From: Acidobacteriota bacterium | GTDB taxonomy: Bacteria; Acidobacteriota; Terriglobia; Terriglobales; Acidobacteriaceae | DNA length: 55,423 bases | Reading direction: 5' to 3' | NCBI GenBank assembly: GCA_021792795.1 | Contig: JAJYUB010000024.1 | Location: 1-55,423 of the forward strand | Shown here: piece by piece, positions 41,444-50,789 of the stretch | Numbering within the stretch: position 1 is the first letter of the stretch | Layout of the letters: each line of letters begins with the position of its first letter | Position numbers and translations under genes: made by a program | The notes under the pieces: generated by a model | What the model was told of the DNA's origin: nothing | The model's input: only the letters and a program-made list of their open reading frames with translations | Database searches by the model: none

Positions 41444-42558
41444 ACGCATTCTGGCAAGGCCGCAAAGTTTTTCTCACCGGGCACACCGGCTTTAAAGGCA
41501 GTTGGCTGTCGCTGTGGCTGGAACAATTGGGCGCGCACGTCATGGGTTACGCGCTGCCGCCGCATACCTCTCCCAATTTATTTACAGTCGCCAGCGTCGC
41601 CAGCGGCCTTGCGTCCGTGATCGGCGATCTCGGCGAGATGGAGCACCTGCAGGACGCGCTGCTGCAGCATCAGCCGGAGATTGTGTTTCACCTGGCGGCG
41701 CAATCGCTGGTGCGCGCCTCTTATCAAGATCCAGTCCGCACCTACGAAACCAATGTCCTCGGTACTGCGCGGCTGCTGGAGGCCGTGCGCGCCTGCGGTT
41801 CCGTGCGCGCCGTCGTCATCGTCACCACGGACAAATGCTATGAGAACCAGGAGTGGGTCTGGGCCTATCGGGAAAACGATCCGCTCGGCGGCCACGATCC
41901 GTACAGCAACAGCAAGGCCTGCGCGGAGTTTGTGACCCGCGCCTACAGAGATTCGTTTTTTTCGCCCGCCAAATACGCGGAGCATAAAGTCGCCATCGCC
42001 TCGGCCCGCGCCGGCAACGTCATCGGCGGCGGCGACTGGGCGCCGGACCGGCTCATCGTCGACATCGTCCGCGCCTTCCATTCCGGCGAGACCCTTCGCA
42101 TTCGCAACCCCAATGCGACCCGGCCCTGGCAGCATGTGCTGGAACCGCTGCGCGGTTATCTGACGCTGGCGGAAAAGCTGGTGGAACGCGGCCCGCAGTT
42201 TTCCGGAGGCTGGAACTTTGGCCCGCACTACCACGACGCCAAGCCGGTCCAGTGGATTGTGGAATACATGGCCGCGCGCTGGGCAACGCTCCCCTCCGCG
42301 CCCGCGCCACGCTGGCAAATCGATAGCGGCGTCCACCCGCATGAGGCCAACATGCTCACGCTGGACTGGACCAAGGCATCGCAGCATCTCGGCTGGCAGC
42401 CTGTGCTCTCGTTATCGCAGGCGCTCGACATGACGCTCGACTGGTACAGTACCGTGCAGTCCGGCAGCAACGCGCGACAGAAATGCTTAGCCCAGATTGA
42501 CGCGTATCGGCAGGCCCTTGAAAACGTCTCGCTCGCCGGCGACATACGGACGCCCTAG
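41428..42558 (+). CDS. rfbG: CDP-glucose 4,6-dehydratase
   Basis: A 376-residue short-chain dehydrogenase-type enzyme that converts CDP-glucose to CDP-4-keto-6-deoxyglucose, the substrate of RfbH. The NAD site is VFLTGHTGFKGSWLSLW, the catalytic block is VVIVTTDKCYEN and DPYSNSKACAEFV (YxxxK), and ARAGNVIGGGDWAPDR is a family signature. The start at 41428 or 41437 is possible; both overlap rfbF. Its 3' end overlaps the convergent acyltransferase gene by 72 bases. Confidence 0.95.
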   Translation: MEDMVNAFWQGRKVFLTGHTGFKGSWLSLWLEQLGAHVMGYALPPHTSPNLFTVASVASGLASVIGDLGEMEHLQDALLQHQPEIVFHLAAQSLVRASYQDPVRTYETNVLGTARLLEAVRACGSVRAVVIVTTDKCYENQEWVWAYRENDPLGGHDPYSNSKACAEFVTRAYRDSFFSPAKYAEHKVAIASARAGNVIGGGDWAPDRLIVDIVRAFHSGETLRIRNPNATRPWQHVLEPLRGYLTLAEKLVERGPQFSGGWNFGPHYHDAKPVQWIVEYMAARWATLPSAPAPRWQIDSGVHPHEANMLTLDWTKASQHLGWQPVLSLSQALDMTLDWYSTVQSGSNARQKCLAQIDAYRQALENVSLAGDIRTP

Positions 42559-43731
42559 CGTTGCAGCCCTGGATCTCGGCCGGAAATGGACCTTCAGCGC
42601 GAGAATTTTCGATTCAAAATAATCGTAGCTGATCTTTGCCGCCAGAAACGTTACCGCAATCAAAAACGCGATATACGGCAGCGCCCATCGCAGCGGCAAC
42701 GGGAAGACAACGCCAAATCGCACTTTCAAAATATGTTCCAAAATCAAGTAGAGCGGAACGTGATAAATGTACATGCCGTAGCTGTATTTCCCGACGGTCC
42801 GCAGCCACCCGGCGCAAAGAACACGATGAAGCCGCGGGATGCGATGCTGCGAGAGCGCCAGAAATCCGCCGGACAGCAACGCAAACGCAGTGATGCCGAG
42901 CGTGGGCATATAGAAACGCGTGTCGATCAGTTCTCTGTGGTGGAAGACGGCGATATATCCAAGGACCGCCGCGCCCAGACCCATAGCCACATATATCCAC
43001 CGCAGAGGAATTTGCCTTCGTCGCAACAAAATGGCCAGCACCACGCCGACCAGCAGCCCATCCATGCGGCTGGTCGTCAGCACCATGGCCCCCAGGCTCT
43101 CGGCATAGCGTTGCACCATATAAAAGCGCAGCGGCAGCGCGATCACCAGGCCCGTCGCACATAAGCAAAGAATCCAACCTTCCGGCAGCAGCCAGATGAC
43201 CAGGGGGCAAATGAAATAGAACTGCTCCTCTACCGCCAGGCTCCAGAAATGTCCAAACACGCTGACCGTCTGGTAGGCGCCGTGGTTCCAAAAAATGGGC
43301 CAATTCTGGGCGTAGAAATAGTAGGCAATCCGCATCCGTTCCGGCGGCAGCATGGAGTTCCACCAGAAATTGTAATGAGCGGCCAGCAGGCCCACGGTGA
43401 CCACAAAATAATAGATGGGGAAGATGCGCAAGAAACGCCGCGCGTAGAACGAAGAGAAATAATTTTCCGCCGACTTCGTCTTCAGCAAAATTCCGGTAAT
43501 CAGGAATCCGGAAAGCACGAAAAAAAGTTCAACTCCGGACCATCCGGGAACCAGGGCATACGCGAAGAGCTTGGCGGCGAAGGTAGTTTGCAGAATGTAT
43601 CGCCCGCCGCCGTGCGACAGCATCACGGCCAGCAACGCGATCCCGCGAATTCCGTCCAACTCCGGCCTGTGGCTCGGCCCCGCCGCGCTGAGCTTCGAAC
43701 GTCGATTCGCTTGGAATGGGAGAGGAAGCAT
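42487..43731 (-). CDS. acyltransferase-3 family protein (OafA/YrhL type)
   Basis: A 414-residue inner-membrane protein with about ten spans. The N-terminal RPELDGIRGIALLAVMLSHGG has the conserved R and H of the family, and LFFVLSGFLITGILL follows. It probably O-acetylates a surface sugar, consistent with the flanking polysaccharide genes. The start at 43731 (LPLPFQANRR) is favoured, with a longer form to 43797 possible. The C-terminal 24 residues are encoded in the region that overlaps rfbG on the other strand. Confidence 0.9.
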   Translation of the reverse strand: MLPLPFQANRRSKLSAAGPSHRPELDGIRGIALLAVMLSHGGGRYILQTTFAAKLFAYALVPGWSGVELFFVLSGFLITGILLKTKSAENYFSSFYARRFLRIFPIYYFVVTVGLLAAHYNFWWNSMLPPERMRIAYYFYAQNWPIFWNHGAYQTVSVFGHFWSLAVEEQFYFICPLVIWLLPEGWILCLCATGLVIALPLRFYMVQRYAESLGAMVLTTSRMDGLLVGVVLAILLRRRQIPLRWIYVAMGLGAAVLGYIAVFHHRELIDTRFYMPTLGITAFALLSGGFLALSQHRIPRLHRVLCAGWLRTVGKYSYGMYIYHVPLYLILEHILKVRFGVVFPLPLRWALPYIAFLIAVTFLAAKISYDYFESKILALKVHFRPRSRAATLGRPYVAGERDVFKGLPIRVNLG

Positions 43732-43833
43732 GGTCACCAAAACTGAAATGCGCAGCGATTCCCAGGGGCAGTCGATGAAGTCTGCTTTCCTCCCCAATCT
43801 GATGATGCCCTCTATTTCGGGAATTCTCGATCA

Positions 43834-44826
43834 CTATCGGTGCTCTTTTGAAACTAAAGTAATGTTGCTCGATCCCAGCGGCGGCTGCGGCGGAAACTCA
43901 AAATTCACTCGCTCTCGTTCCACAGCGAACGGCCGATGCTGAATCTGCGTATGGATGGCGCCAATGTACTCTCCCATCACGCCCATCGACACCAGCAATA
44001 TTGAGCTGACGAAGAACATGCCAATCACCACCGGCGCAATCCCGACAGAAAAACTTCGCCAGAACAAAATCTTGTATACCAGGTACGTCATGCCCGTCAG
44101 GAACGACAGCAGCGCGCCAGCAAATCCTGTAAACGTCATCAGCCGCAGCGGCACTTTGGAGTGGTTGATGATGCCCAGCATGCCGTAGTCGTACAGCGTA
44201 TAAAAATTGTTTTTCGTGATGCCGCGCTTGCGTCCCGGCTGGTCGTAATAAATCTTCTTGTGCGGCAGGCCAATTTCCGCAATCATCCCTCGAAAATACG
44301 GATACGGATCGGCAAACGACTTGACCAGATCGACCACGCGCCGGTCGTACAGGCCATAGCCGGTGAAGTTCTCGAATGTCTCAATGGAAGAGAGCCGGTT
44401 CACCAGCGCGTAGTATCGCTTGCGCGCCCAGAACATCAGCGGATGTTCGCCGCTGGTGCGCTTGATGGCCAGCACCATGGAGTAGCCCTCTTCCCACCCC
44501 TCGACCAGGTCGGCAATCATTTCCGGCGGGTCCTGCATGTCGGCCACAATGCCGATCACCGCATCTCCCTGCGCCTGCCAAAAGGCGTGCATGGGGCTGC
44601 GCACATGGCCAAAGTTGCGCGCATTTACGATGATCTTCACGTTCGGATCGGCCGCCGCCAGGCCCTTCAACACGGCCACGGTGCTGTCCTCAGAGGCGTT
44701 GTCGATAAAGATGTGCTCGTACTTGTACCGCCCCAGCGAGGCAATCACGGCGCGCACGCGGGTATACAGTTCGACGACATTGTCTTCTTCGTTGTAGCAG
44801 GGAGTAATAATGCTGATCGTCTTCAC
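43834..44826 (-). CDS. family 2 glycosyltransferase, GtrB/DPM1-like
   Basis: A 330-residue enzyme. The N-terminal GT2 domain has ISIITPCYNEEDNVVEL, HIFIDNASEDSTVAVL and ADMQDPPEMIADL (DxD-type site). Two C-terminal membrane helices (about 232-258 and 265-290) anchor it. It would transfer a sugar to the lipid carrier undecaprenyl phosphate. GTG at 44824-44826 overlaps the upstream methyltransferase stop (GTGA) and has a GAGGA site. Its 5' end is duplicated at 45769-45854. It pairs functionally with the GtrA protein encoded at 45923. Confidence 0.9.
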   Translation of the reverse strand: MKTISIITPCYNEEDNVVELYTRVRAVIASLGRYKYEHIFIDNASEDSTVAVLKGLAAADPNVKIIVNARNFGHVRSPMHAFWQAQGDAVIGIVADMQDPPEMIADLVEGWEEGYSMVLAIKRTSGEHPLMFWARKRYYALVNRLSSIETFENFTGYGLYDRRVVDLVKSFADPYPYFRGMIAEIGLPHKKIYYDQPGRKRGITKNNFYTLYDYGMLGIINHSKVPLRLMTFTGFAGALLSFLTGMTYLVYKILFWRSFSVGIAPVVIGMFFVSSILLVSMGVMGEYIGAIHTQIQHRPFAVERERVNFEFPPQPPLGSSNITLVSKEHR

Positions 44827-44837
44827 GGTTTCCTCGC
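44752..44837. repeat. 86-bp direct repeat, copy 1 (5' end of the GtrB-like gene)
   Basis: Positions 44752-44829 are identical over 78 bases to 45769-45846. After one mismatch (44830/45847) seven more bases match. The copy spans the ribosome site, GTG start and first ~25 codons of the GtrB-like gene. The two copies are 1017 bases apart and flank the methyltransferase. Confidence 0.9.
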
Positions 44838-45722
44838 AAGGCACCAGGTCATCGTTCCTGAAGTGACTCTGTAAATTCCGAATTTATAGGACCTGATGTC
44901 ATATTGCCCATCCGCAACAATCTCCCAATGCATGGAATCCACCAGATGCCGCAACGCTTCCGGGCAAAAGAAATTCACATGTTCGTGCATCAGGTAAATC
45001 AGTGAGGGCCTGAACAATCGAAATCCGATGGAGGGCCGCGTTGCCAATAATATCGCCAACTGGGTCAGCCTTTTCGCGATGTTCTTCAGGCCGGCGGGCG
45101 ATTCCTGCGGCACTTCAACAAATATCAATGTCCCCTTGTTGCCGATTTCGCTTATCTCCTCCATTGTCCTTCGCGGGTCGCCAACATGTTCCAGCACGTT
45201 GCTGCAAATCACCAGGTCCCACTGGCGCCCTTTGCAGTCTTCCTTCGCTCGCAGATGTCCGATGCCGGGCAACGTCTCCAAGTTTGAGATATCGAACACG
45301 TACCTCTCAGTGTTCGGTAGAAGGTCTTCGATCAGTTCGCCTCTGTTGCCGCCAAAGTCGAGAATCGTGCGGATTTGCAGCCCCGCGAGGTACGGGCTTA
45401 GAACGCGCCGAAGCGTGTCCTTTCGGACCTTCATCCCAGTTGGCGCGGACAGCCCTTCATTAAAGGACTTTGAATACCACGGCTCATAGGACTGCCGCAA
45501 TTCCTGATACTCCTCGGAACGGTAGTCGGCGTACAACCGCTTCTCCTCATCGCCATCCAGGCGGGGATTGAAAAATTTAAACCCGCAGCCTCCGCAATGC
45601 ATCAGTTTCGCCGGTAAAGATGGAGCGTTCCAGATTCGCCGAGCCAAAAACGGCGCGATGACTCCGGTCGACGACTTTGAAACAGGCGCATGACAAACAA
45701 CGCAGCTACTTACGGATTGCAT
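44823..45722 (-). CDS. class I SAM methyltransferase with N-terminal zinc-binding segment
   Basis: A 299-residue enzyme. An N-terminal CVVCHAPV and MHCGGCGFKFFNP set (four Cys) is the zinc-binding leader of sugar C- or O-methyltransferases. The SAM site is ILDFGGNRGELIEDLL, followed by WDLVICSNVLEHVGDP and LIYLMHEHVNFFCPEAL. The start at 45722 has a GGAGGAG site four bases upstream; starts further upstream lie near or in the repeated sequence. It is flanked by 86-bp direct repeats and coupled to the following glycosyltransferase by a GTGA overlap. It likely modifies a surface sugar. Confidence 0.85.
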   Translation of the reverse strand: MQSVSSCVVCHAPVSKSSTGVIAPFLARRIWNAPSLPAKLMHCGGCGFKFFNPRLDGDEEKRLYADYRSEEYQELRQSYEPWYSKSFNEGLSAPTGMKVRKDTLRRVLSPYLAGLQIRTILDFGGNRGELIEDLLPNTERYVFDISNLETLPGIGHLRAKEDCKGRQWDLVICSNVLEHVGDPRRTMEEISEIGNKGTLIFVEVPQESPAGLKNIAKRLTQLAILLATRPSIGFRLFRPSLIYLMHEHVNFFCPEALRHLVDSMHWEIVADGQYDIRSYKFGIYRVTSGTMTWCLARKP

Positions 45723-45768
45723 AAACTCCTCCAGTTTCTCCGTCTGTTCCATATACGCGGCGCTCTCT

Positions 45769-45854
45769 GCGCACGCGGGTATACAGTTCGACGACATTGT
45801 CTTCTTCGTTGTAGCAGGGAGTAATAATGCTGATCGTCTTCACGGTATCCTCGC
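45769..45854. repeat. 86-bp direct repeat, copy 2 (orphan 5' end of the GtrB-like gene)
   Basis: This copy contains a GTG start (45843) and codes the same opening, VKTISIITPCYNEED, as the intact gene. It then diverges after ~25 codons into unrelated sequence and ends at 45706. It lies 79 bases behind gtrA, which is probably the original place of the glycosyltransferase start. It is a remnant, not a gene. Confidence 0.88.
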
Positions 45855-45922
45855 GTTGTTTCGATGCAATCCGTTCCGATTGGCCAACCGGATACCAGAA
45901 TTGTAAGGGTTTCCGGAACTCT

Positions 45923-46513
45923 TCAAACGCGGTCCGCTGCATTCTCCGTCGGCCCAGCAATCACACCTTCCACCACATCCTCGATCGGCGCCTCCACTTC
46001 AGTGGCGGCGTCATGGACCGCATCGTCGGGAACGCGAAAGGAAAAATGCTTGTGCCCAAAGAAGCTGTAAATTGTCCCAATCCCCAAAAGCAACGCGCCC
46101 GCAATGTAAGGAGCGCTGCGGTCCAGGTGGAAACCGTAATGCAGTCCCCCCACCAGCAGCGGCAACAACACCAGCCCCGGCAACATGCCGCTGCCGTAGA
46201 CCAGGATGCAGCGAAACCATTCCACCAGCGTATTGCCATGCGTCTTAAAAACGAAGAATTTGTAGCCGAAATAGGCCGCCGTGATTGCGATCAGGTTCGA
46301 GAAGACCGACGCGTAGATGTAGGCAAAGCGTAGCCTCGGCGTCAGCAGAACGGTGAACAGCGCGTAGGTGCTGTACCCGAATAGGGTATTCCATACGCCC
46401 ACCACCAAATACCGCGCAAATTGCCCTGGCGGAATATGGCCGGTCAGCCGCGCCACCCATGGGATTTTGCGGAGGAAAATGCCCGGCGAGCGATGGCCCA
46501 TCCCCTTCTGCAT
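45923..46513 (-). CDS. GtrA-family membrane protein
   Basis: A 196-residue inner-membrane protein with four predicted spans. The opening FARYLVVGVWNTLFGYSTYALF is the GtrA signature (quoted here in part), followed by AYFGYKFFVFK. GtrA-like proteins are thought to flip lipid-linked sugars made by GtrB-type enzymes. The start at 46513 has an AGGA site; 46501 is possible. The ~35-residue C-terminal tail is acidic (EVEAPIEDVVEG). It is read in the same direction as the GtrB-like gene, from which it is now separated by the methyltransferase. Confidence 0.86.
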   Translation of the reverse strand: MQKGMGHRSPGIFLRKIPWVARLTGHIPPGQFARYLVVGVWNTLFGYSTYALFTVLLTPRLRFAYIYASVFSNLIAITAAYFGYKFFVFKTHGNTLVEWFRCILVYGSGMLPGLVLLPLLVGGLHYGFHLDRSAPYIAGALLLGIGTIYSFFGHKHFSFRVPDDAVHDAATEVEAPIEDVVEGVIAGPTENAADRV

Positions 46514-46579
46514 ACATTGTCCTGCTGCCCGCCGCCTGTGGCAGGCAACGGGCGATGGTACATTGGTTACGAATCCATC

Positions 46580-47608
46580 ATGACGGTATCCGGGCGAGTC
46601 ACCATCGGAATTCCCACCCTCAACCGCAGCGGCCTGGCGTTGCGCGCCATTCGCAGCGCCCTCGCCCAGACCTATTCCGATATTGAAGTGATTGTATCGG
46701 ACGATGCCTCGACGGATGACACCGTTGCGCGAGTCCAGGAAATCCACGATGCGCGCCTCATCCTGTTCCAGCAGCCACAGCGGCTCGGCCTGGTCGGCAA
46801 CTTCGACTTCTGCCTGCGCCACGCCACCGGAGAATTTTTTCTTCTGCTGGGCGACGACGATGTTCTGCTACCCACCGCCATTGAACGCCTCAGCGCCCCG
46901 TTTTTGCAGCCGGATTTATGCGTTCAGCCTGCTTCCATCGGGGTCGTCTGGAGTCCCTGCCAGATTGCCGACGCCAAAAATTCTCATTTCTGGACCACCG
47001 AAACCGGGCCCCATCTCGAATCTGTTGTCTCGCTGCTGGTGGAGCTGTTCGCGGGCAATCGCGGCCCGCGGTTGAGCAGCATCCTGCTGCGGACCGAGGA
47101 TGCGATTGCCGTCGGCGGCTACGAAAATAAGCATGGCGACCTCTGCGATATTGGCAACTGGGCCCGCGCCGCCCTGCTGCATGACTATGCCGTCTGCATC
47201 CCGGAACCTTTCGTTCAATACACCCAGCATCACGGAAGCACCACGAGCCAGTCCGTCGTTGAAGGCTGGCAACAATGGGCGCAAACGGTGCATGCAGATC
47301 TGCTGTTGAGCGCCCGTGCCGCCAACAATGCGAAAGCCGAACGTCAATTGCGTGACGCAAAAAGAAATTTGATCAGCGGCATCACCCTCACCATCCTGAT
47401 CCAAACCATCGGCAAACCCGGCTGGATTCGTAACGCTGTCCGCGAGTCTCTGCGTTCTCCCGGCGCGTTTTTCACCCCCTATATGTTTCGCAGATTGCTG
47501 AAGGATGGGCGGAAAATATTCACTGCCCGGCGCAATGCGGAACGTCGGCAACAAGCCCCAGATCGGCAGACCCGTCCCGACACCCGTCCCATCGAGAAGG
47601 GTTCTTAA
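46580..47608 (+). CDS. family 2 glycosyltransferase
   Basis: A 342-residue GT-A-fold enzyme. Landmarks are VTIGIPTLNRSGLALRAIRS, IEVIVSDDASTDDTVARV and FFLLLGDDDVLLP (DxD). No membrane helix is clear, so it may be cytoplasmic or peripheral. It likely adds a sugar to the surface polysaccharide whose precursor genes lie upstream; donor and acceptor are unknown. It is divergent from gtrA. A Arg/Gln-rich tail (NAERRQQAPDRQTRPD) follows the domain. Confidence 0.88.
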   Translation: MTVSGRVTIGIPTLNRSGLALRAIRSALAQTYSDIEVIVSDDASTDDTVARVQEIHDARLILFQQPQRLGLVGNFDFCLRHATGEFFLLLGDDDVLLPTAIERLSAPFLQPDLCVQPASIGVVWSPCQIADAKNSHFWTTETGPHLESVVSLLVELFAGNRGPRLSSILLRTEDAIAVGGYENKHGDLCDIGNWARAALLHDYAVCIPEPFVQYTQHHGSTTSQSVVEGWQQWAQTVHADLLLSARAANNAKAERQLRDAKRNLISGITLTILIQTIGKPGWIRNAVRESLRSPGAFFTPYMFRRLLKDGRKIFTARRNAERRQQAPDRQTRPDTRPIEKGS

Positions 47609-47763
47609 CGTATTCTCCATCCGGAAGATAGCGGCATCCCGGCGGCGTGAAAATTTCTGCCTTGTGAATTTTTCCCTTTCAACCCTCATTGTTGAGGCTT
47701 TTTGCGCCCTTGTTCCGTCTCAATGATTGCGACGCAACATTCCGACTCAAAAGGAAACTGTCA

Positions 47764-50709
47764 GTGGCTCATCGACGCTTTAGGATCTTTGCCGCACTTG
47801 TCCTGCCTCTCCTCCTGGTCTCGACCTTTTTCGGGCAACAGGCCACCGGCAATCTGCGCGGCGTCGTGGCCGATCCCACGGGGGCGATCATTCCCGGCGC
47901 CTCCATCGTTCTTTCCGGCAACGGAAAAACCGTCAGCACCACCAGCGGCGGCGCAGGTTATTACCACTTCAATGGCTTGCCGCCGGGCCAGTACACCATC
48001 GACACCACCATCGAAGGCTTCACTCCCTTTGAATCGAAAGGAGTCGTCATCGCGCCCGGCACCACCAAAATGTTGAACATCTCCATGACCCTTGCCGCCG
48101 AGCAGCAGCAGGTCCACGTCAGCGCCGAAACCAACACCATCGATACCTCTCCAACCTCCAATGCCAACGCCATGATCATCAAAGGCAAGGACCTGGACGC
48201 TCTCTCCGACGATCCCGACGAGCTGGCCAGTGAACTGCAAGCCCTCGCGGGCCCATCGGCCGGCCCGAATGGCGGCCAAATCTATATTGATGGTTTCTCC
48301 GGCGGACAGATCCCGCCCAAGTCCTCGATCCGCGAAATCATTGTGAACCAGAACCCCTTCTCCGCGGAGTTTGACAGTCTCGGCTATGGACGCATTGAGA
48401 TCCTGACCAAAGCCGGCACCGGCCAGATGCATGGGCACATCTTTTCCCGCGGCAACTATTCCGGGTGGAACGCGCAGAACCCGATTCTGAACTCCAACCC
48501 GACGCCGAACGGCATACCACTCGTCGAGCCCAGCTACTATTCGTATTTCTTCTATGGCAATATCGGCGGCCCCATGACGAAAACCTCGTCGTACTTCGGC
48601 GACCTTTTCAACCGCAACATACAGAACGTCGCCATTGTCGACGCCGTCGATCCAGGAAGCGTCACCCCCGCAAACCCCAAGGGCACGCCGTTCAATGAGT
48701 CCGTCAGCAATCCAAGCTCTCGCGTGGACACCAGCCCGCGGTTCGACTTCCAGTTGGGACAGTCGAATTCGCTGACCATTCGCTACGAGTATTACCACGC
48801 ATCGTTTACCAACGGCAGCGTGGGCGAATTGGCGCTTCCCGAGCAGGCCACCGATGGAAACAATGAGGAGAACACGCTGCAGGTAAGCGACAGCATCGTG
48901 CTCAGCAAGAATTTCGTCGATAACATTCGCTTCCGCTACCGTCGCATTCGCGACAACCAGACCTCGCCCTACACCATGCCGAGTGTCACCGTCTCGGGCT
49001 CATTTACCGACGGCGGCAACAATGCCGGCACGCTCCGCGACAATCAGGACGACTACGAAGTGCAGGATTATTTCACCGGCTCCAAAGGCCGCCATGCGCT
49101 CAACTTCGGCGGTCGTTTTCGCGCCTATCGCGACGCCAACTTTACAAGCGCTGGCACCAATGGATCCTATGTTTTCCCGTCGCTTTCCGCGTATTTGGCC
49201 CGGACCCCGCAGCAATATCAGGTCACCGTGGTCAATAACAATCAGTACACCGCCCGCGCCATTCCCATGGACCTCGGCCTGTTTTACCAGGATGACTTCG
49301 CGGTCAACCAGAAACTGACGCTGAGTTATGGCTTGCGCTGGGAAACACAGAACGAAATCAAGGACAAAAGCGATTGGGCGCCGCGCCTCTATCTGGCCTA
49401 TGCGCTGGGCCACGGCAAGGGAAAACCGAAGACTGTGGTGCGCGCCGGCTATGGCTGGTTTTACCAGCGCTTCACCGTGCCCAATGGCATCTATGGAGTT
49501 CCCTACATCATTTCCACCATTCATAACAATCTGCCGACAACTCCTGGGGAATTGTCCAACCAGCAGATTTATACGGTGACGAACCCAACCGGCTACACCG
49601 AGACCAGCGCAGGCAATCCGGTGAAGCCCCCCACGCCTACATCGACCACTTCGGCGCCTACCTACTCGACATTAAATCCGAATTTTCATGCAGCCCTGGA
49701 TATGCAAGGGGCCATCGGTGTCGACCGCCAGATCGCCAGCAATGTGACCGGAAACGTCACCTATCTGTACAGTCGCGGAGTCCACGATTTCCTGAGCAAC
49801 AACGTCAACGCGCCCTTCTTCGCCGGCGCGCCCAATATCTATCCGACCACCCCGCTCGTCCCGCCCAGCCAGAACGTCAATCAGTATCAGTCCGGCGGCG
49901 TGTACCGCGAACAGCAGGTGATTGCCACCGTCAATGCTCGATTGAAGTACTTGAGTATATTCAGCTTTTATACCTATACCAACGCCAAAGGCGACACTAG
50001 CGGCGTGGGTCATTTTGCCTCCAACGCCAGCGACCCCGGCCAGGATTACGGGCCGACAACCTTCGATATCCGGAATCGCTTTTTGATTCTGGGCGACGTC
50101 AATCTCCCCTACGCCATCTCCTTCGCGCCGTTCTTCGTCTATAACTCGGGCACGCCGTACAACATCAAAATCGGCAGCGATCTGACCGCAAACAACCAGT
50201 TCAATGCGCGGCCAGCTTTGGCTCCGGCATCGAACTGCGCTACGCCCCCGCCAGCCGGAACACCGAGACGTTACTATTCTTCGCCATACGGATGCATGGA
50301 TACCAATCCCTTCGGTACCAACGAGCAAATCATCCCGTATGGCCTTGGCACCGGACCATCGAACTTCGCCATGAATTTACGCATCGCCAAAGTCATCGGC
50401 TTTGGCCCCAAACTCAAGACGGGCAACGGAGGCCCCGGCTTCCATGGGCACGGCTCCGGTCTGGGAGGCCGCGGCTTGAGCGGAAATCAAGGGGGCCCGG
50501 GAAGGCTGGATGCCGCTGTCCCGCGCAAGTACAGCCTGACGCTTTCCGCCTATGCGCAAAACGTGATGAATCGGGAAAACCTTGGCGTTCCCAACGGAAC
50601 GGTGACTTCCCCGTTTTTTGGCAAGTCGCAGTCGCTGGCGGGCGGGTTCTTTGGCCCATCCACCGCCGGCAATCGCAGCATCTTCTTGAACGTCGGACTG
50701 AATTTTTAG
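47764..50709 (+). CDS. Oar-like TonB-dependent receptor with carboxypeptidase-regulatory-like domain
   Basis: A 981-residue outer-membrane protein. The signal peptide (IFAALVLPLLLVSTFFG) is followed by a CarboxypepD_reg-like sandwich (about 27-110: GNLRGVVADPTGAIIPGASI), a plug-like region, then a long beta-barrel rich in aromatic strand ends. Such acidobacterial receptors often bind glycans or other large ligands. It would use the TonB system encoded at 1231-3971. The start is GTG at 47764, with an AGGAAA site upstream; the TTG at 47689 has no ribosome site. A Gly-rich stretch (HGHGSGLGGRGLSGNQGG) lies near the C-terminus. Confidence 0.88.
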   Translation: MAHRRFRIFAALVLPLLLVSTFFGQQATGNLRGVVADPTGAIIPGASIVLSGNGKTVSTTSGGAGYYHFNGLPPGQYTIDTTIEGFTPFESKGVVIAPGTTKMLNISMTLAAEQQQVHVSAETNTIDTSPTSNANAMIIKGKDLDALSDDPDELASELQALAGPSAGPNGGQIYIDGFSGGQIPPKSSIREIIVNQNPFSAEFDSLGYGRIEILTKAGTGQMHGHIFSRGNYSGWNAQNPILNSNPTPNGIPLVEPSYYSYFFYGNIGGPMTKTSSYFGDLFNRNIQNVAIVDAVDPGSVTPANPKGTPFNESVSNPSSRVDTSPRFDFQLGQSNSLTIRYEYYHASFTNGSVGELALPEQATDGNNEENTLQVSDSIVLSKNFVDNIRFRYRRIRDNQTSPYTMPSVTVSGSFTDGGNNAGTLRDNQDDYEVQDYFTGSKGRHALNFGGRFRAYRDANFTSAGTNGSYVFPSLSAYLARTPQQYQVTVVNNNQYTARAIPMDLGLFYQDDFAVNQKLTLSYGLRWETQNEIKDKSDWAPRLYLAYALGHGKGKPKTVVRAGYGWFYQRFTVPNGIYGVPYIISTIHNNLPTTPGELSNQQIYTVTNPTGYTETSAGNPVKPPTPTSTTSAPTYSTLNPNFHAALDMQGAIGVDRQIASNVTGNVTYLYSRGVHDFLSNNVNAPFFAGAPNIYPTTPLVPPSQNVNQYQSGGVYREQQVIATVNARLKYLSIFSFYTYTNAKGDTSGVGHFASNASDPGQDYGPTTFDIRNRFLILGDVNLPYAISFAPFFVYNSGTPYNIKIGSDLTANNQFNARPALAPASNCATPPPAGTPRRYYSSPYGCMDTNPFGTNEQIIPYGLGTGPSNFAMNLRIAKVIGFGPKLKTGNGGPGFHGHGSGLGGRGLSGNQGGPGRLDAAVPRKYSLTLSAYAQNVMNRENLGVPNGTVTSPFFGKSQSLAGGFFGPSTAGNRSIFLNVGLNF

Positions 50710-50789
50710 CGCTTCGCGGCAATTTTCATCCACCGACGGCAATCCGGATGCCCTGTGCAAGCCCTCGTTTGGCTTGATTGCGATGAAGC

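Noticed and set aside
45706-45960. 84-codon minus-strand frame starting like the GtrB-like glycosyltransferase
   Set aside because: Only the duplicated ~25 codons are similar; the rest is unrelated and it overlaps gtrA, so it is recorded as a repeat remnant.
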